Source of the DNA: Novosphingobium sp.
GTDB taxonomy: Bacteria > Pseudomonadota > Alphaproteobacteria > Sphingomonadales > Sphingomonadaceae
Direction of reading: 5' to 3'
DNA: 35,651 nucleotides
NCBI GenBank assembly: GCA_004211435.1
Contig: SECS01000024.1
Location: forward strand, 1 to 35,651
In this document: positions 15,135 through 23,301 of the stretch, piece after piece
Position numbering within the stretch: position 1 is the stretch's first letter
How the letters are laid out: each line of letters opens with the position of its first letter
Translations under genes and position numbers: made by a program
Notes under the pieces: generated by a model
Seen by the model: the letters and a program-made list of their open reading frames with translations, nothing else
Databases searched by the model: none
Told to the model about the DNA's origin: nothing

Positions 15135-15800
15135 TTAGGCGGCCTTCGCTTGTGCGACGAGCGCGCGGAAGCGCTCGACCAGCGCGCCGACGCGTTCGTC
15201 GGTCTTGAGCGCGGCGCGGTTGACGATCAGCCGCGCCGAGATCTGCAGGATCTGCGAGGTCTCGACGAGGCCGTTGTCCTTGAGCGTCTTGCCCGTTGAG
15301 ACGAGGTCGACGATGCGGCTGGCGAGGCCGAGACCAGGGGCGAGCTCCATCGCGCCGTTGAGCTTCACGACCTCGGCCTGGATGCCCAGCTTCTCGAAGT
15401 GCTTGCGCGTGAGATTGGGATATTTGCTGGCGACGCGCAGGTGGCTGGCCGAACCGTTGCCCGACTCCTGCCCGACCGGCTCGGCGACCGACAGGCGGCA
15501 GTGGCCGATGTCGAGATCGACCGGCGCATAGAGGTCCGAATAGGCGAATTCCTCGACCACGTCCGAGCCGACAATGCCGACCTGGGCGGCGCCGTGGGCG
15601 ACGAAGGTCGCAACGTCGAAGGCGCGCACGCGGATCAGGCGCATGTCGCCGAACTCGTCGCCCTCGCAGGCGAAGGACAGCGCGCGCGACTTCTTGTCGT
15701 GGAACTCGGCTTCGGGCACCACACCGGCATGGGCCATCAGCGGCAGCGCCTCGTCGAGGATGCGACCCTTGGGCACGGCGAATGTCAGCGGCTTCAGCAT
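15135..15800 (-). CDS. hisG: ATP phosphoribosyltransferase catalytic subunit, short form
   Basis: HisG condenses ATP with PRPP in the first, committed step of histidine synthesis. The protein is 221 residues and begins [14 protein letters not shown]. This is the short form, which lacks the C-terminal regulatory ACT-like domain and in known cases needs the HisZ subunit for activity and feedback control by histidine. The PKGRI opening, [10 protein letters not shown] and the PRPP-binding region around [21 protein letters not shown] are all present. hisZ is not in the window. The frame stays open far upstream, but the ATG at 15800 gives the canonical N-terminus. Only 36 bp separate it from the divergent DUF2332 gene, so the two promoters must overlap. 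Confidence 0.96.
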   Translation of the reverse strand: MLKPLTFAVPKGRILDEALPLMAHAGVVPEAEFHDKKSRALSFACEGDEFGDMRLIRVRAFDVATFVAHGAAQVGIVGSDVVEEFAYSDLYAPVDLDIGHCRLSVAEPVGQESGNGSASHLRVASKYPNLTRKHFEKLGIQAEVVKLNGAMELAPGLGLASRIVDLVSTGKTLKDNGLVETSQILQISARLIVNRAALKTDERVGALVERFRALVAQAKAA

Positions 15801-15836
15801 CGGCCGCGCATAGTCGGCGACAGGCGAAAGGGCAAC

Positions 15837-16895
15837 ATGGAGCAGGCACCGAGCAGCATCAGCGTGGCACAGGCCTTCGCCAACCAGGTCGCCTATTGCC
15901 GCGCCAACGACGCGCCGATCACCGCGCGCGTGGTCGCGGCATTGGCCGCGCAGCTCGACGATCCGCAGGCGGGCGCCTTCGTCCGCCGCATCCGCGACTG
16001 GCCGGGCGCGCCTTTGGCCGATGCCCTGCCGCTGCGCGCGACCGGCGGGATCCATGCGCTGCACCAAAGCGGCCGTGCGCCCGAACTGGCAGCAATCTAT
16101 GCCGACGAGCCCGCTGACGATCGCGCGGTACTGGCCGAAGTGATCGGCGCGCATGAAGCCTTCCTTGCACCTTGGCTCGACGGGCCGCCGCAGACCAACG
16201 AGGCCGGCCGCTCCTGGGGCTTCGTCGCGGCGATGCTGTGGCTGGCCGACAAAGGGCTGCCCGAGCGGTTCCAGTGCCTCGAGATCGGCTCGAGTGCGGG
16301 CATCAACCTGATGCTCGATCGCTACGGCTACGACCTCGGTGGGGTGAAGGTCGGGCCCGAGCAGGGTGCGGTCATGCGTTTCGCGCCCGAATGGCAGGGG
16401 CCGCCGCCGCCCGACCGGGCGATAGACGCGGTTTCGCTCAAGGGTTGCGACGTCGCGCCGCTCGATCTGACCGATCCTGCGCAGGCGCTGAAGCTCAAGG
16501 CCTATGTCTGGCCCGAGCATGCGGTGCGCTTCGAGCGGCTCGACGCGGCGATCGCCGCGGCGCGGGTGCAGAAGCCCGATCTCGTGCGGATGAACGCGGC
16601 CGATTTCGTCGAACAGCAGCTGGCCCTGCCGCAGGAAGCGGGCACCACGCGCATGCTGATGCATTCGATCGTCTGGCAATACGTTCCCGCCGATCAGCAG
16701 GCGCGGATCACCGCGGCGATGGAGGCGCATGGCGCTGAGGCCACGCTGGAACGCCCGCTGGCCTGGGTCGCTCTCGAGGCCGATCGGACCTTGCTGCAGC
16801 ACGGATTGCGCGTGCGCTACTGGCCGGGCGGCGAAGAGGCTGTGCTCCTGGCCGGTGCCCACGCCCACGGCGCGCGGGTGGAATGGCGCGGCTGA
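15837..16895 (+). CDS. DUF2332 family protein (methyltransferase-like)
   Basis: The 352-residue protein matches the DUF2332 family in length and layout. It has an N-terminal helical part ([17 protein letters not shown]), [14 protein letters not shown], then [22 protein letters not shown], which resembles the glycine-rich SAM-binding motif I of class I methyltransferases. [16 protein letters not shown] lies in the position of motif IV, and a final RLRYWPGG-like segment (here [10 protein letters not shown]) closes it. No substrate is known for the family, and methyltransferase activity is a fold-based guess. The ATG at 15837 is preceded by GAAAGG about six bases upstream. It is divergent from hisG across 36 bp and converges on the LtrA gene with a 7-bp gap. 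Confidence 0.85.
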   Translation: MEQAPSSISVAQAFANQVAYCRANDAPITARVVAALAAQLDDPQAGAFVRRIRDWPGAPLADALPLRATGGIHALHQSGRAPELAAIYADEPADDRAVLAEVIGAHEAFLAPWLDGPPQTNEAGRSWGFVAAMLWLADKGLPERFQCLEIGSSAGINLMLDRYGYDLGGVKVGPEQGAVMRFAPEWQGPPPPDRAIDAVSLKGCDVAPLDLTDPAQALKLKAYVWPEHAVRFERLDAAIAAARVQKPDLVRMNAADFVEQQLALPQEAGTTRMLMHSIVWQYVPADQQARITAAMEAHGAEATLERPLAWVALEADRTLLQHGLRVRYWPGGEEAVLLAGAHAHGARVEWRG

Positions 16896-16902
16896 CCTGT
16901 AG

Positions 16903-18204
16903 CTACTGCGGCCTTCGCGGCCGGCCCATGCCCGCCAGACGCCAGTTGGTATAGCGCCGCAGCAGCCGTCCCAGCCACCAGCCGCGGCGTTCCATGCGTT
17001 CGATCCAGCCGCCGTGGTACGAGCCCCATTCCCAGAGCGCCACGAAGGCGAAGGTCAGGGTCGAGCCCGCATAGAACAGCAGGGTCGGCGGATGCGTCAG
17101 CCACCCCCAGACCACGAGCGCGGTCGCCAGCAGCAGGCCCGCGGTGTGCGAGGGCGGGAACCAGGCGTTGCGGCTGGTGATCCGCTTGAAGGTCATCGTG
17201 CCGCCGAGGAACAGCGCCATGCCGCCCGCGGTGACGAGCAGGAAGTCGCCGTGGACCGGTTCGAGCGGATGCGCGAGCGTCAGCTCGTCGGCGACCGCGA
17301 TCAGGATCACGCCCGCAACGATGGGTATGTGCCAGTAGGTGAAGGCATCGCGCCCGACGATGCCCGGATGTTCATGGTGCTCGATATGCTCGGCGCCGCG
17401 TTTGGCGCCGACGTCGAAATAGACCCACCACATCGCGAAGGAGCCGAGGAAGGCGGTGAGGAAGGCGAGGATCGTCGGCAAGGTCGGTTCGAGCTTGCCG
17501 AAGGTGGCGCCGGTGATCAGCACGCCTTCGCCGAGCGCGATGATGATGAACAGCGCGCAGCGTTCGGCCATGTGGCCGCCGGCGATCTCCCAGTCGTCGG
17601 GAGTCGAACGGCCGAGCCGCGGCACCCAGTAGAAGAAGATCGGCCCCAGCGATTCGATCGTCAGCGCCGCCGCCCACCAGGCCATACGTTCGGCAGGATC
17701 GGCGGTCAGGCCGCCGATCAGCCAGAGCGGCGCCGAGGCGACGAACCACAGGGTGATCCGCACGAGGCTCCAGTTGTCGTCGCGCGTCCACTCGCCGCAG
17801 ACCCAGGAGACGTAGAGCGAGCGGCCGATCTGCAGCGTGCTGTAAGCCACCGCGAAAGTCAGGCCGGCGCCGGCAAAGGCGTGCGGGATCGCGCTCGACA
17901 GGATCAGGCTGACGACCATGACGAGTCCGAGAAAGAGCCGATTGCCGCCGTGATCGGGATCGATCCAGTTGGTCGCCCAGGTCGTGTAGATCCAGGCCCA
18001 CCAGACCGCGAGGAACAGCATCGCGGTCTGCAGCGCGCCCACCCAGTTCAGGTGTTCAAGGAGACCGTGCGAGAGCTGGGTGATCGCGAAGACGAAGACG
18101 AGATCGAAGAACAGCTCGATATAGCCGACCGCGGCATGGCTGCCATGGACCTGGCGGACGAGCGAGCTGCCCGGGCGCCTGGCGCTTTCGGGCGCGTCGC
18201 TCAC
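16903..18204 (-). CDS. Low temperature requirement protein A (LtrA) family membrane protein
   Basis: About 433 residues, almost entirely hydrophobic, with some 12 predicted membrane helices. The family signature near the N-terminus is clear ([19 protein letters not shown]). [31 protein letters not shown] and [18 protein letters not shown] follow. LtrA was named from a cold-growth phenotype in Listeria; the transported substrate or biochemical role is not established. The GTG at 18204 is chosen because it overlaps the pirin stop as GTGA. An in-frame upstream stretch reaching 18345 is pirin sequence in another phase. It is the last gene of the coupled bolA-NUDIX-pirin-LtrA chain and converges on the DUF2332 gene. 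Confidence 0.9.
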   Translation of the reverse strand: MSDAPESARRPGSSLVRQVHGSHAAVGYIELFFDLVFVFAITQLSHGLLEHLNWVGALQTAMLFLAVWWAWIYTTWATNWIDPDHGGNRLFLGLVMVVSLILSSAIPHAFAGAGLTFAVAYSTLQIGRSLYVSWVCGEWTRDDNWSLVRITLWFVASAPLWLIGGLTADPAERMAWWAAALTIESLGPIFFYWVPRLGRSTPDDWEIAGGHMAERCALFIIIALGEGVLITGATFGKLEPTLPTILAFLTAFLGSFAMWWVYFDVGAKRGAEHIEHHEHPGIVGRDAFTYWHIPIVAGVILIAVADELTLAHPLEPVHGDFLLVTAGGMALFLGGTMTFKRITSRNAWFPPSHTAGLLLATALVVWGWLTHPPTLLFYAGSTLTFAFVALWEWGSYHGGWIERMERRGWWLGRLLRRYTNWRLAGMGRPRRPQ

Positions 18205-19106
18205 GGGTAGGAGACGATCTTGGGCCGCCCATCGGGCAGCGGAATGAATTCGGCCTCGTCGCCGGGCACCTTGGGGAAATTGCCTGCACGCCATTCGAGC
18301 GCGGCATGTTCGATCCGCTCCTTCGACGAGGAGACGAAGTTCCACCAGATGTGGCGCGGGCTGGCGAAATGCTCGCCGCCGAGCAGCATCACGCGACCGC
18401 CGCCACCCGAGGTCAGCTTGAGCGGCACGCCGGGCGCGAGCACGGTCAGCTCGTAGAGTTCGAGCGCGACGCCATCGATCCGCGCCTCGCCGCCGACGAG
18501 CATGACCGCGCGTTCGTCGGCCTCGGCATCGATCGGGATCGCCGAGCCGGCATCGAGCAGGATCTCGGCATAGATCGTCTCGGCATACTGCGTGGTCGGC
18601 GCGGTCTGGCCCCAGAGCGTGCCCATGATGACCCGCGCACGCGCGCCGTGACCTTCGACCAGCGGCAGGCCGCTACGGCTCTCGAAGGCGGGGGCGATCT
18701 CCTCCTTGCCATCGGGCAGGGCGAGCCAGGTCTGCATGCCGTAGAGCGAAGGGCCGCCCTCACGTTCCGTTTGCGGGCTGCGCTCCGAATGGACGATGCC
18801 CGTGCCTGCGGTCATCAGGTTGACCTGGCCGGAGCGGATCGTCGCATAGGTGCCCAGGCTGTCCCGGTGATCGATCGCGCCTTCGAACAGCCAGGTGACC
18901 GTGGCAAGGTTGATGTGCGGATGCGGGCGCACGTCCATCGCCTGGCCCGCGTCGAGCTTGGCCGGGCCGAACTCGTCGACGAAAATGAAGGGGCCCACCA
19001 TCTTGAGCCGCGGCGAGGGGATCGCGCGGCGCACGGTGAAGGCGCCGAGATCGTGCGCGATCGGCGTGACGGTCTGGAGGATGGGGCCGGACTGCGAATC
19101 GGTCAT
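18201..19106 (-). CDS. Pirin family bicupin protein
   Basis: This 301-residue cupin protein has the pirin N-terminal domain (about residues 20-130) and pirin C-terminal domain (about 180-285). The four metal ligands known from pirin are present with the right spacing: H62 and H64 in RPHPHINLAT, H106 and E108 in TGIVHSERS. They bind a non-haem iron or other transition metal. Bacterial members include quercetin 2,3-dioxygenase-like enzymes and redox-responsive regulators, and which of these applies here cannot be read. The start ATG overlaps the NUDIX stop (ATGA) and the stop overlaps the LtrA GTG. Expression should therefore be tied to both neighbours. Confidence 0.93.
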   Translation of the reverse strand: MTDSQSGPILQTVTPIAHDLGAFTVRRAIPSPRLKMVGPFIFVDEFGPAKLDAGQAMDVRPHPHINLATVTWLFEGAIDHRDSLGTYATIRSGQVNLMTAGTGIVHSERSPQTEREGGPSLYGMQTWLALPDGKEEIAPAFESRSGLPLVEGHGARARVIMGTLWGQTAPTTQYAETIYAEILLDAGSAIPIDAEADERAVMLVGGEARIDGVALELYELTVLAPGVPLKLTSGGGGRVMLLGGEHFASPRHIWWNFVSSSKERIEHAALEWRAGNFPKVPGDEAEFIPLPDGRPKIVSYP

Positions 19107-19585
19107 GCGCGGATTCCCTCGCTGGATTGGAGCGCCCTGGCGATCAGGTCGCGGATGTCTTCGGGAAAGATCGTCTCGGGCCAGTCGGCGATTTCGTCGG
19201 GCGCAAACCAGCGGTGCTCGAGCATGACGCTGCGCTCGAGCTCGGTATGGCCGCTGACATCGATGTCGGGCAGGGCGGTGCGCGCCCAGAAGAAGTGTTC
19301 GAGCGAGCGCACGGGTTCGTGCTGCAAGGTCACGAAATCGTCCTCGCGGACGTGGTCTAGCGGCACCGGCTCGGCGCGGATGCCGGTCTCTTCCAGCAAC
19401 TCGCGCCGCGCGGCATCGGGAAAGTCCTCACCGGGATCGCATTCGCCGCCGGGCGCGGTCCAGAATGGCTTGGACCAGCTCGGCGTATAGCGGAACAGCA
19501 GCAGCCGGCCGTCGGGGCCGAACAGCAGCACCCGCGCCGCGCGGCGAATGCGGCGAGGCGCGGGCTCGGTCACTCGCCCCACCAT
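19103..19585 (-). CDS. NUDIX hydrolase
   Basis: The 160-residue protein has a complete Nudix box at about residues 47-69: G-x5-E-x7-R-E-L-x-E-E-x-G-I in GGECDPGEDFPDAARREL followed by LEETGI. It binds the divalent metals used to hydrolyse a nucleoside diphosphate linked to another moiety. The N-terminal strands (RVLLFGPDGRLLLFRY) and the later HRWFAPDEIADWPE segment fit the ADP-ribose/NTP-type fold, but the substrate cannot be assigned. The ATG follows the bolA TAA immediately (TAAATG), and an in-frame GTG four codons on is an alternative. Its stop overlaps the pirin ATG. Confidence 0.93.
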   Translation of the reverse strand: MVGRVTEPAPRRIRRAARVLLFGPDGRLLLFRYTPSWSKPFWTAPGGECDPGEDFPDAARRELLEETGIRAEPVPLDHVREDDFVTLQHEPVRSLEHFFWARTALPDIDVSGHTELERSVMLEHRWFAPDEIADWPETIFPEDIRDLIARALQSSEGIRA

Positions 19586-19858
19586 TTATTCATTGGGTGC
19601 TCGCGCCTTGATCGCGAGAGCGTGGACCCTTTCGCCTGGAATGTCGCCGAGCGCGCGGTTGACCATGCGTTGGCGTTCGAGCCGCGAGACGCCGGCGAAC
19701 GCCTGGCTCTCGATTTCCACCGTGAAGTGCGATTCGCCGCTGCCGTCGTGGCCGGCATGGCCATGGTGCTTGTCGCTGTCGTTGATCACGTCGAGGCGCG
19801 TGGGGGTGAATGCCTGGGTCAGGAGTTGACCGATTTCTTGTGCGAGTGGTCCTGTCAT
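19586..19858 (-). CDS. bolA: BolA family protein
   Basis: The 90-residue protein has the BolA fold: an N-terminal helix (PLAQEIGQLLTQAF), then RLDVINDSDKHHGHAGH, then SHFTVEIES, then the conserved VSRLERQRMVNRAL helix (the helix-turn-helix-like element), and finally ALAIKARAP. The DSDKHHGHAG loop carries histidines that in BolA proteins help bind a shared [2Fe-2S] cluster with a monothiol glutaredoxin. Members act in iron-sulfur and iron homeostasis and in stress-related morphology. It is the first gene of a four-gene chain and is divergent from the J-domain gene across 39 bp. I recall that bolA/J-domain arrangement from many alphaproteobacteria. Gene symbol by family, not proven orthology. 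Confidence 0.92.
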   Translation of the reverse strand: MTGPLAQEIGQLLTQAFTPTRLDVINDSDKHHGHAGHDGSGESHFTVEIESQAFAGVSRLERQRMVNRALGDIPGERVHALAIKARAPNE

Positions 19859-19897
19859 ATCTTCACTTCTAGCCGATCTGTTGCCATCTGCCACCCG

Positions 19898-20488
19898 GTG
19901 AGACACGACAGATTCCACGGCCGACACCAGACCCAGGGACGGACCTGCCACGCACCGAACTGCGACGAGGCCGGCGAATTCCGCGCGCCCGGCGGGCGGG
20001 CACCGGGATTCGACGGGCCTGGCGACTATCGCTGGTTCTGCCTGGACCACGTACGGGCGTTCAATTCGGGCTACGATTTCTTCCATGGCATGACTGCCGA
20101 AGAGATTCTCGAGGCGCAGTCGCCGCTCCACGGCTGGGAACGCGAGACGCGCGCCTTCCGCCCCAACGGCAATGTCGACGCCGCGCCGCACTGGGCCAAT
20201 TTCGCCGATCCGCTCGAAGCGATCAGCGCCCGTGCCAAGGCACACATGCGGGCGCGCCAACCGGTTCAGCGCCAAGACGGCATCGTCCTTTCGCCCGAAC
20301 AACGCCGTGCGCTCGACGTGCTCGGCCTGCCGCTCGACGCCGATCGCAAGGCGCTGCGCAGCCGCTATTCGGAACTCGTGCGCAAGTACCACCCCGACCG
20401 CAACGGCGGCGACCGCGGCTACGAGACGCGGCTGCAGGAAGTGGTCGAGGCCTATCAGTTGCTGCGCAAGGCGGCAGCTTTCGCCTGA
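19898..20488 (+). CDS. J-domain (DnaJ-class) protein with N-terminal Cys/His motif
   Basis: About 196 residues. The C-terminal J domain (about residues 125-190) contains the Hsp70-stimulating HPD in RKYHPDRNGG. Unlike DnaJ, the J domain is at the C-terminus. The N-terminal part has C17 and C22 (TCHAPNC) and C48/H51 (WFCLDH), a plausible zinc site, plus GEFRAP and GPGDYRWFCLDHVR, which I recognise from alphaproteobacterial J-domain proteins found next to bolA. GTG at 19898 gives the family-like start RHDRFHGRHQTQG; the frame is open upstream, but there it is antisense to bolA. Client and pathway are unknown. In relatives cobS commonly follows, while here cobS is almost 9 kb away. Confidence 0.9.
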   Translation: MRHDRFHGRHQTQGRTCHAPNCDEAGEFRAPGGRAPGFDGPGDYRWFCLDHVRAFNSGYDFFHGMTAEEILEAQSPLHGWERETRAFRPNGNVDAAPHWANFADPLEAISARAKAHMRARQPVQRQDGIVLSPEQRRALDVLGLPLDADRKALRSRYSELVRKYHPDRNGGDRGYETRLQEVVEAYQLLRKAAAFA

Positions 20489-20568
20489 TCTTCCCGGACA
20501 GCACGGGCGCACGCTTCCTTCACGTTTTTCGGTCAGGGTGCCAGGCTCAACGTGCTAGCGAGTAGCCT

Positions 20569-22029
20569 ATGCCTGCGGTTCCACGATCGATCCTCGCGCT
20601 GAGCCTCGCCGGTCTGGCCGGGGCCGGCGTGGCGGCCGCCGCAGCCTCGGCCGCGCGCGACGAAGCGACGCCCAGGATCGTCGCCGAACCGGTTGCCACG
20701 GTCGAGGTTTCGGAGCCGGTCCGACAGGTTTCGAGCGGACCGGTACCGGCGCGCGACGACATCTACCCCTTCTACATGCCGATGAACGGCCTGCATCGCC
20801 CGGCGATCACGCTGCTCGTCAAGTGCGACGCGTCGCGTGCGGCGGGGCGGGAAGTCTATCAGGGCCGCGACGGTGCCTCGCTCTACGGCCGGGCCGAGGG
20901 TGGCTACGAATTCGTCTACGAGGCGCTCGACGGTGCCGGTCGACCTTGTGTCTATCCGTTCTCGCCCTGGATGCCCGACATCGTCGGAGCGCTACAGGGC
21001 ACGCAGTACATCATGCGCTCGTCGATCCCGGGGCGGCAGGTAACCTTCCGCACCGACGGCGAGTGGGCGGCAATCAACCTGCGCATGTTCGAAGTCGGAA
21101 CGCAGCGCGTCCATTTCGAGATGCGCGACATCGCACTCGACTTCCCCGGCGCCATCCAGCGCATGGGCGCGCTCCATCTCGAAGTGGTCGATACCGCGCG
21201 GCCCGGCCTGTTCACGGCGGTCTTGCGCCGTTCGAAGATCTTCGGCGGCAAGAACGCGATCTTCGTGCCCGGGGGCGAGACCATGCTCTACGTCGAGGAC
21301 AGCGAGATCGCCGGAAACGTCGGCACCAACGTCGACCAGGAGCACAGCACCTACATCAATGGCACGCTGGTTTCGCACTTCCGCCATTCGACCTGGCGCG
21401 GCCAGCGCGCCTGGAAGGACCAGGCGAGCGGGCACCAGCTCAAAGACAAGGCCTACCTGCGCGTCTACGAGGACGTCACGGTGGAGAACACACCCAACGG
21501 TGGTCCGCCTTCGGCCATGCCGCTCGCCGACATCTCGGCCTTCGGCTTCACCTGGACGAACGGACTGCACCTCAAACGCCAGGCGCCTGCGCAGGAGCCG
21601 CGCGAGGGGCTCGTCGATCTGCGCACCGAGATCGTCTACGGCGCGCGCGACCACTATCCGTGGAATCTTTTGGTCAGCCCCGACTGGCGCATGCCGGCGG
21701 CGCCGCTGACCGCGCTCGACAAGGTCTATCTCTCGGTCTTCTTCAACACCACGGTCGAAAGCTTCCGGCCCGAGCCCTTCGTCTTCGCGCTGCGGTCGCA
21801 GGGGGACGCGCTGGGCGGCGACAACGGCGACATCGTCGAGGGAGACGACCGGACCACGCGCGCCCAGCAGCGGATGGTCTCCCTCGCCTTCGACACCGAG
21901 GGACGGATGCAGCGGGTCTATGCGCCCGGCGGCTGGACCTACGTCAACCCCGCGCTTCCGGCCGGTGCCGAATGGGTGACCGATCGCGACGCCTTCATCC
22001 GCCACGCGCTGGGGCTGATCGGGCGGTAG
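20569..22029 (+). CDS. Secreted protein of unknown function, beta-helix-like
   Basis: The 486-residue protein begins with a hydrophobic Ala/Gly/Leu-rich segment (about residues 7-29, SILALSLAGLAGAGVAAAAA) that looks like a Sec signal peptide ending near an A-x-A site. The mature part has a central region (about 150-320) of short repeating strands with turn residues. Examples are KIFGGKNAIFVPGG, LYVEDSEIAGNVGTNVD and AYLRVYEDVTVENTPNGG. These are typical of right-handed parallel beta-helices (pectate-lyase fold). HSTYINGTLVSHF and SGHQLKDKAYLR are the most distinctive motifs. I cannot name a family or activity, and a polysaccharide-binding or -cleaving role is only a fold-based guess. It is alone between the J-domain gene (80 bp upstream) and a strong bidirectional terminator. 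Confidence 0.8.
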   Translation: MPAVPRSILALSLAGLAGAGVAAAAASAARDEATPRIVAEPVATVEVSEPVRQVSSGPVPARDDIYPFYMPMNGLHRPAITLLVKCDASRAAGREVYQGRDGASLYGRAEGGYEFVYEALDGAGRPCVYPFSPWMPDIVGALQGTQYIMRSSIPGRQVTFRTDGEWAAINLRMFEVGTQRVHFEMRDIALDFPGAIQRMGALHLEVVDTARPGLFTAVLRRSKIFGGKNAIFVPGGETMLYVEDSEIAGNVGTNVDQEHSTYINGTLVSHFRHSTWRGQRAWKDQASGHQLKDKAYLRVYEDVTVENTPNGGPPSAMPLADISAFGFTWTNGLHLKRQAPAQEPREGLVDLRTEIVYGARDHYPWNLLVSPDWRMPAAPLTALDKVYLSVFFNTTVESFRPEPFVFALRSQGDALGGDNGDIVEGDDRTTRAQQRMVSLAFDTEGRMQRVYAPGGWTYVNPALPAGAEWVTDRDAFIRHALGLIGR

Positions 22030-22034
22030 TCATC

Positions 22035-22063
22035 AAGATCCTCCCCTTGCAGGGGAGGATCTT
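22035..22063. terminator. Bidirectional terminator between convergent genes
   Basis: Perfect 12-bp arms AAGATCCTCCCC (22035-22046) and GGGGAGGATCTT (22052-22063) enclose a 5-nt loop. It lies 5 bp from each flanking stop codon, ending both the secreted-protein gene and the ten-gene array coming from the other strand. It shares the AGATCCTCCCC core with the hairpin at 30318-30357. Confidence 0.8.
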
Positions 22064-22067
22064 TGTC

Positions 22068-22517
22068 TCAATCCGCCTCGCAGAGCGCCTTGAGCTGGTC
22101 GGCGCAGACGCCCCAGCCTTCGACGAAGCCCATCTCCTCGTGCTGCTTGGCGGTTTCCGCGCTCCAGTGACGGGCGCGGGCAGTGTAGCGCGTGCCTTCG
22201 CCTTCGGGCTCGATTTCCCAGATGCCGATCATGAACGGTCCCGCGGGCTCGAAGTCGGTGGTGACGGCATCGGTGGTGACGAAGCGCTTGCCCTCGTCAT
22301 AGGCCAGATAGACCCCGTTCTGCGGGCTCTGCTCGCCGTCGGGGCCGTAGAAGGTCATGTTGCAGACGCCCATAGGCCGGCGGTCCTGCTGGTCGATCTC
22401 GGCGCGCCAGGGCTTGGGGCACCACCATTCCTCGGTGCGATTGACCATGATGTCCCAGACCTTGTCGGGCCTGGCCGCGATCAGGCGGGTAACGGACAGT
22501 TCGGTGTTCTCGGACAT
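22068..22517 (-). CDS. SRPBCC / AHSA1-like domain protein
   Basis: The 149-residue START/Bet v1-like fold protein is of the type annotated as SRPBCC or activator-of-Hsp90-ATPase-homologue. It opens with the usual strand and helix (LSVTRLIAARPDKVWDIMVN). FYGPDGEQSPQNGVYLAYDEGKRFV, GIWEIEPEGEGTRYTARARHW and a long C-terminal helix (HEEMGFVEGWGVCADQLKAL) follow, bracketing a hydrophobic ligand cavity. Such proteins commonly sit with VOC and DUF1428 genes, but the ligand is unknown. It is the last gene of the minus-strand array, 22 bp after the GST gene, and ends at the terminator at 22035. Confidence 0.88.
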   Translation of the reverse strand: MSENTELSVTRLIAARPDKVWDIMVNRTEEWWCPKPWRAEIDQQDRRPMGVCNMTFYGPDGEQSPQNGVYLAYDEGKRFVTTDAVTTDFEPAGPFMIGIWEIEPEGEGTRYTARARHWSAETAKQHEEMGFVEGWGVCADQLKALCEAD

Positions 22518-22539
22518 GCGGATGCTCCGGTGAAGAATG

Positions 22540-23190
22540 TCAGTCGCGGTCGGGCGCGCCGAGCGGGAAATAGGGGCGGAACGGCCGTGCCTCTTCGACG
22601 CAGCGCGCGACTTCGGGCAGCGCCAGCAGATGCGCGCGCCAGTGCTGGAGGCGCGGGAAGTCGTCGGCGATCGGATGGACCCAGTCGGCGTAGAACAGCG
22701 CGGGCGCGGCCGCGCATTCGATCAGGGTGATGTGGTCCATCGGCGGATAGTATTCGAGCCAGCCTTCGAGCCAGGCATAGGTTCGCGTCAACTGCTCGCG
22801 CGCTTCGGCGATGCGCGCCTGATCGGGGTTCGCGCCGTCGCGGATATATTCGTTCACGACGATCTGCATGACGTTCATCACGTAGTTGTCGAACACCCGG
22901 TCGAGCATGCGCATGCCCAGCGCGGCGCTCGGCTCGTCGGGCACGAGCACCTGGTTCCGCGCATGGCGCTGCGACAGGTATTCGATGATCGAGGTGGATT
23001 CGAAGATCACGTTCTCGCCGTCCTGCAGCACGGGGAACTTGCCCAGCGGTCCGGCCGTCGCGATGAACTGCGCGTGTTCGGGATGGGCATCGTCGACCAC
23101 GCGATAGTCGAATTCGATGTCGTTCGCGTAGAGCGCGATCAGCACCTTCCAGGTGTAGGACGAGAAGGGGTGGCCGTAGAGCGCGAGCAT
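22540..23190 (-). CDS. Glutathione S-transferase family protein
   Basis: 216 residues. The N-terminal thioredoxin-like half starts MLALYGHPFSSYTWKV, with a Ser-Ser-Tyr region at the usual catalytic position. It contains the cis-proline GKFPVL and the gamma-glutamyl-binding FESTSIIEYL (Glu-Ser). The C-terminal half is helical. The ATG at 23190 follows AAAGGA by six bases, so an upstream in-frame ATG at 23211 is not used. Conjugation or isomerisation with glutathione is expected, substrate unknown. It is separated from the preceding VOC gene by 111 bp that contain a REP-like palindrome, the widest gap in the array. Confidence 0.92.
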   Translation of the reverse strand: MLALYGHPFSSYTWKVLIALYANDIEFDYRVVDDAHPEHAQFIATAGPLGKFPVLQDGENVIFESTSIIEYLSQRHARNQVLVPDEPSAALGMRMLDRVFDNYVMNVMQIVVNEYIRDGANPDQARIAEAREQLTRTYAWLEGWLEYYPPMDHITLIECAAAPALFYADWVHPIADDFPRLQHWRAHLLALPEVARCVEEARPFRPYFPLGAPDRD

Positions 23191-23269
23191 TTCGTTTCCT
23201 TTGTTCGACATCGCCGCAAGAACGGTGATCGCCGGCCGGCGTGGCTGAGCCTTGCCTGGCGTTGCTATC

Positions 23270-23292
23270 GGCCTCGGGTCAAGCCCGGGACG
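23270..23292. repeat. REP-like short palindrome
   Basis: CTCGGGTCAAGCCCGGGA (about 23273-23290) is an imperfect palindrome of the CCCGGxxxAAGxCCGGG type often scattered through sphingomonad intergenic regions. A related element, CCCCGGACTTGTTCCGGGG, lies at 13231-13249. Here it lies in the gap between the VOC and GST genes and would form a hairpin in the array mRNA. Confidence 0.5.
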
Positions 23293-23301
23293 ACGCCCGT
23301 T

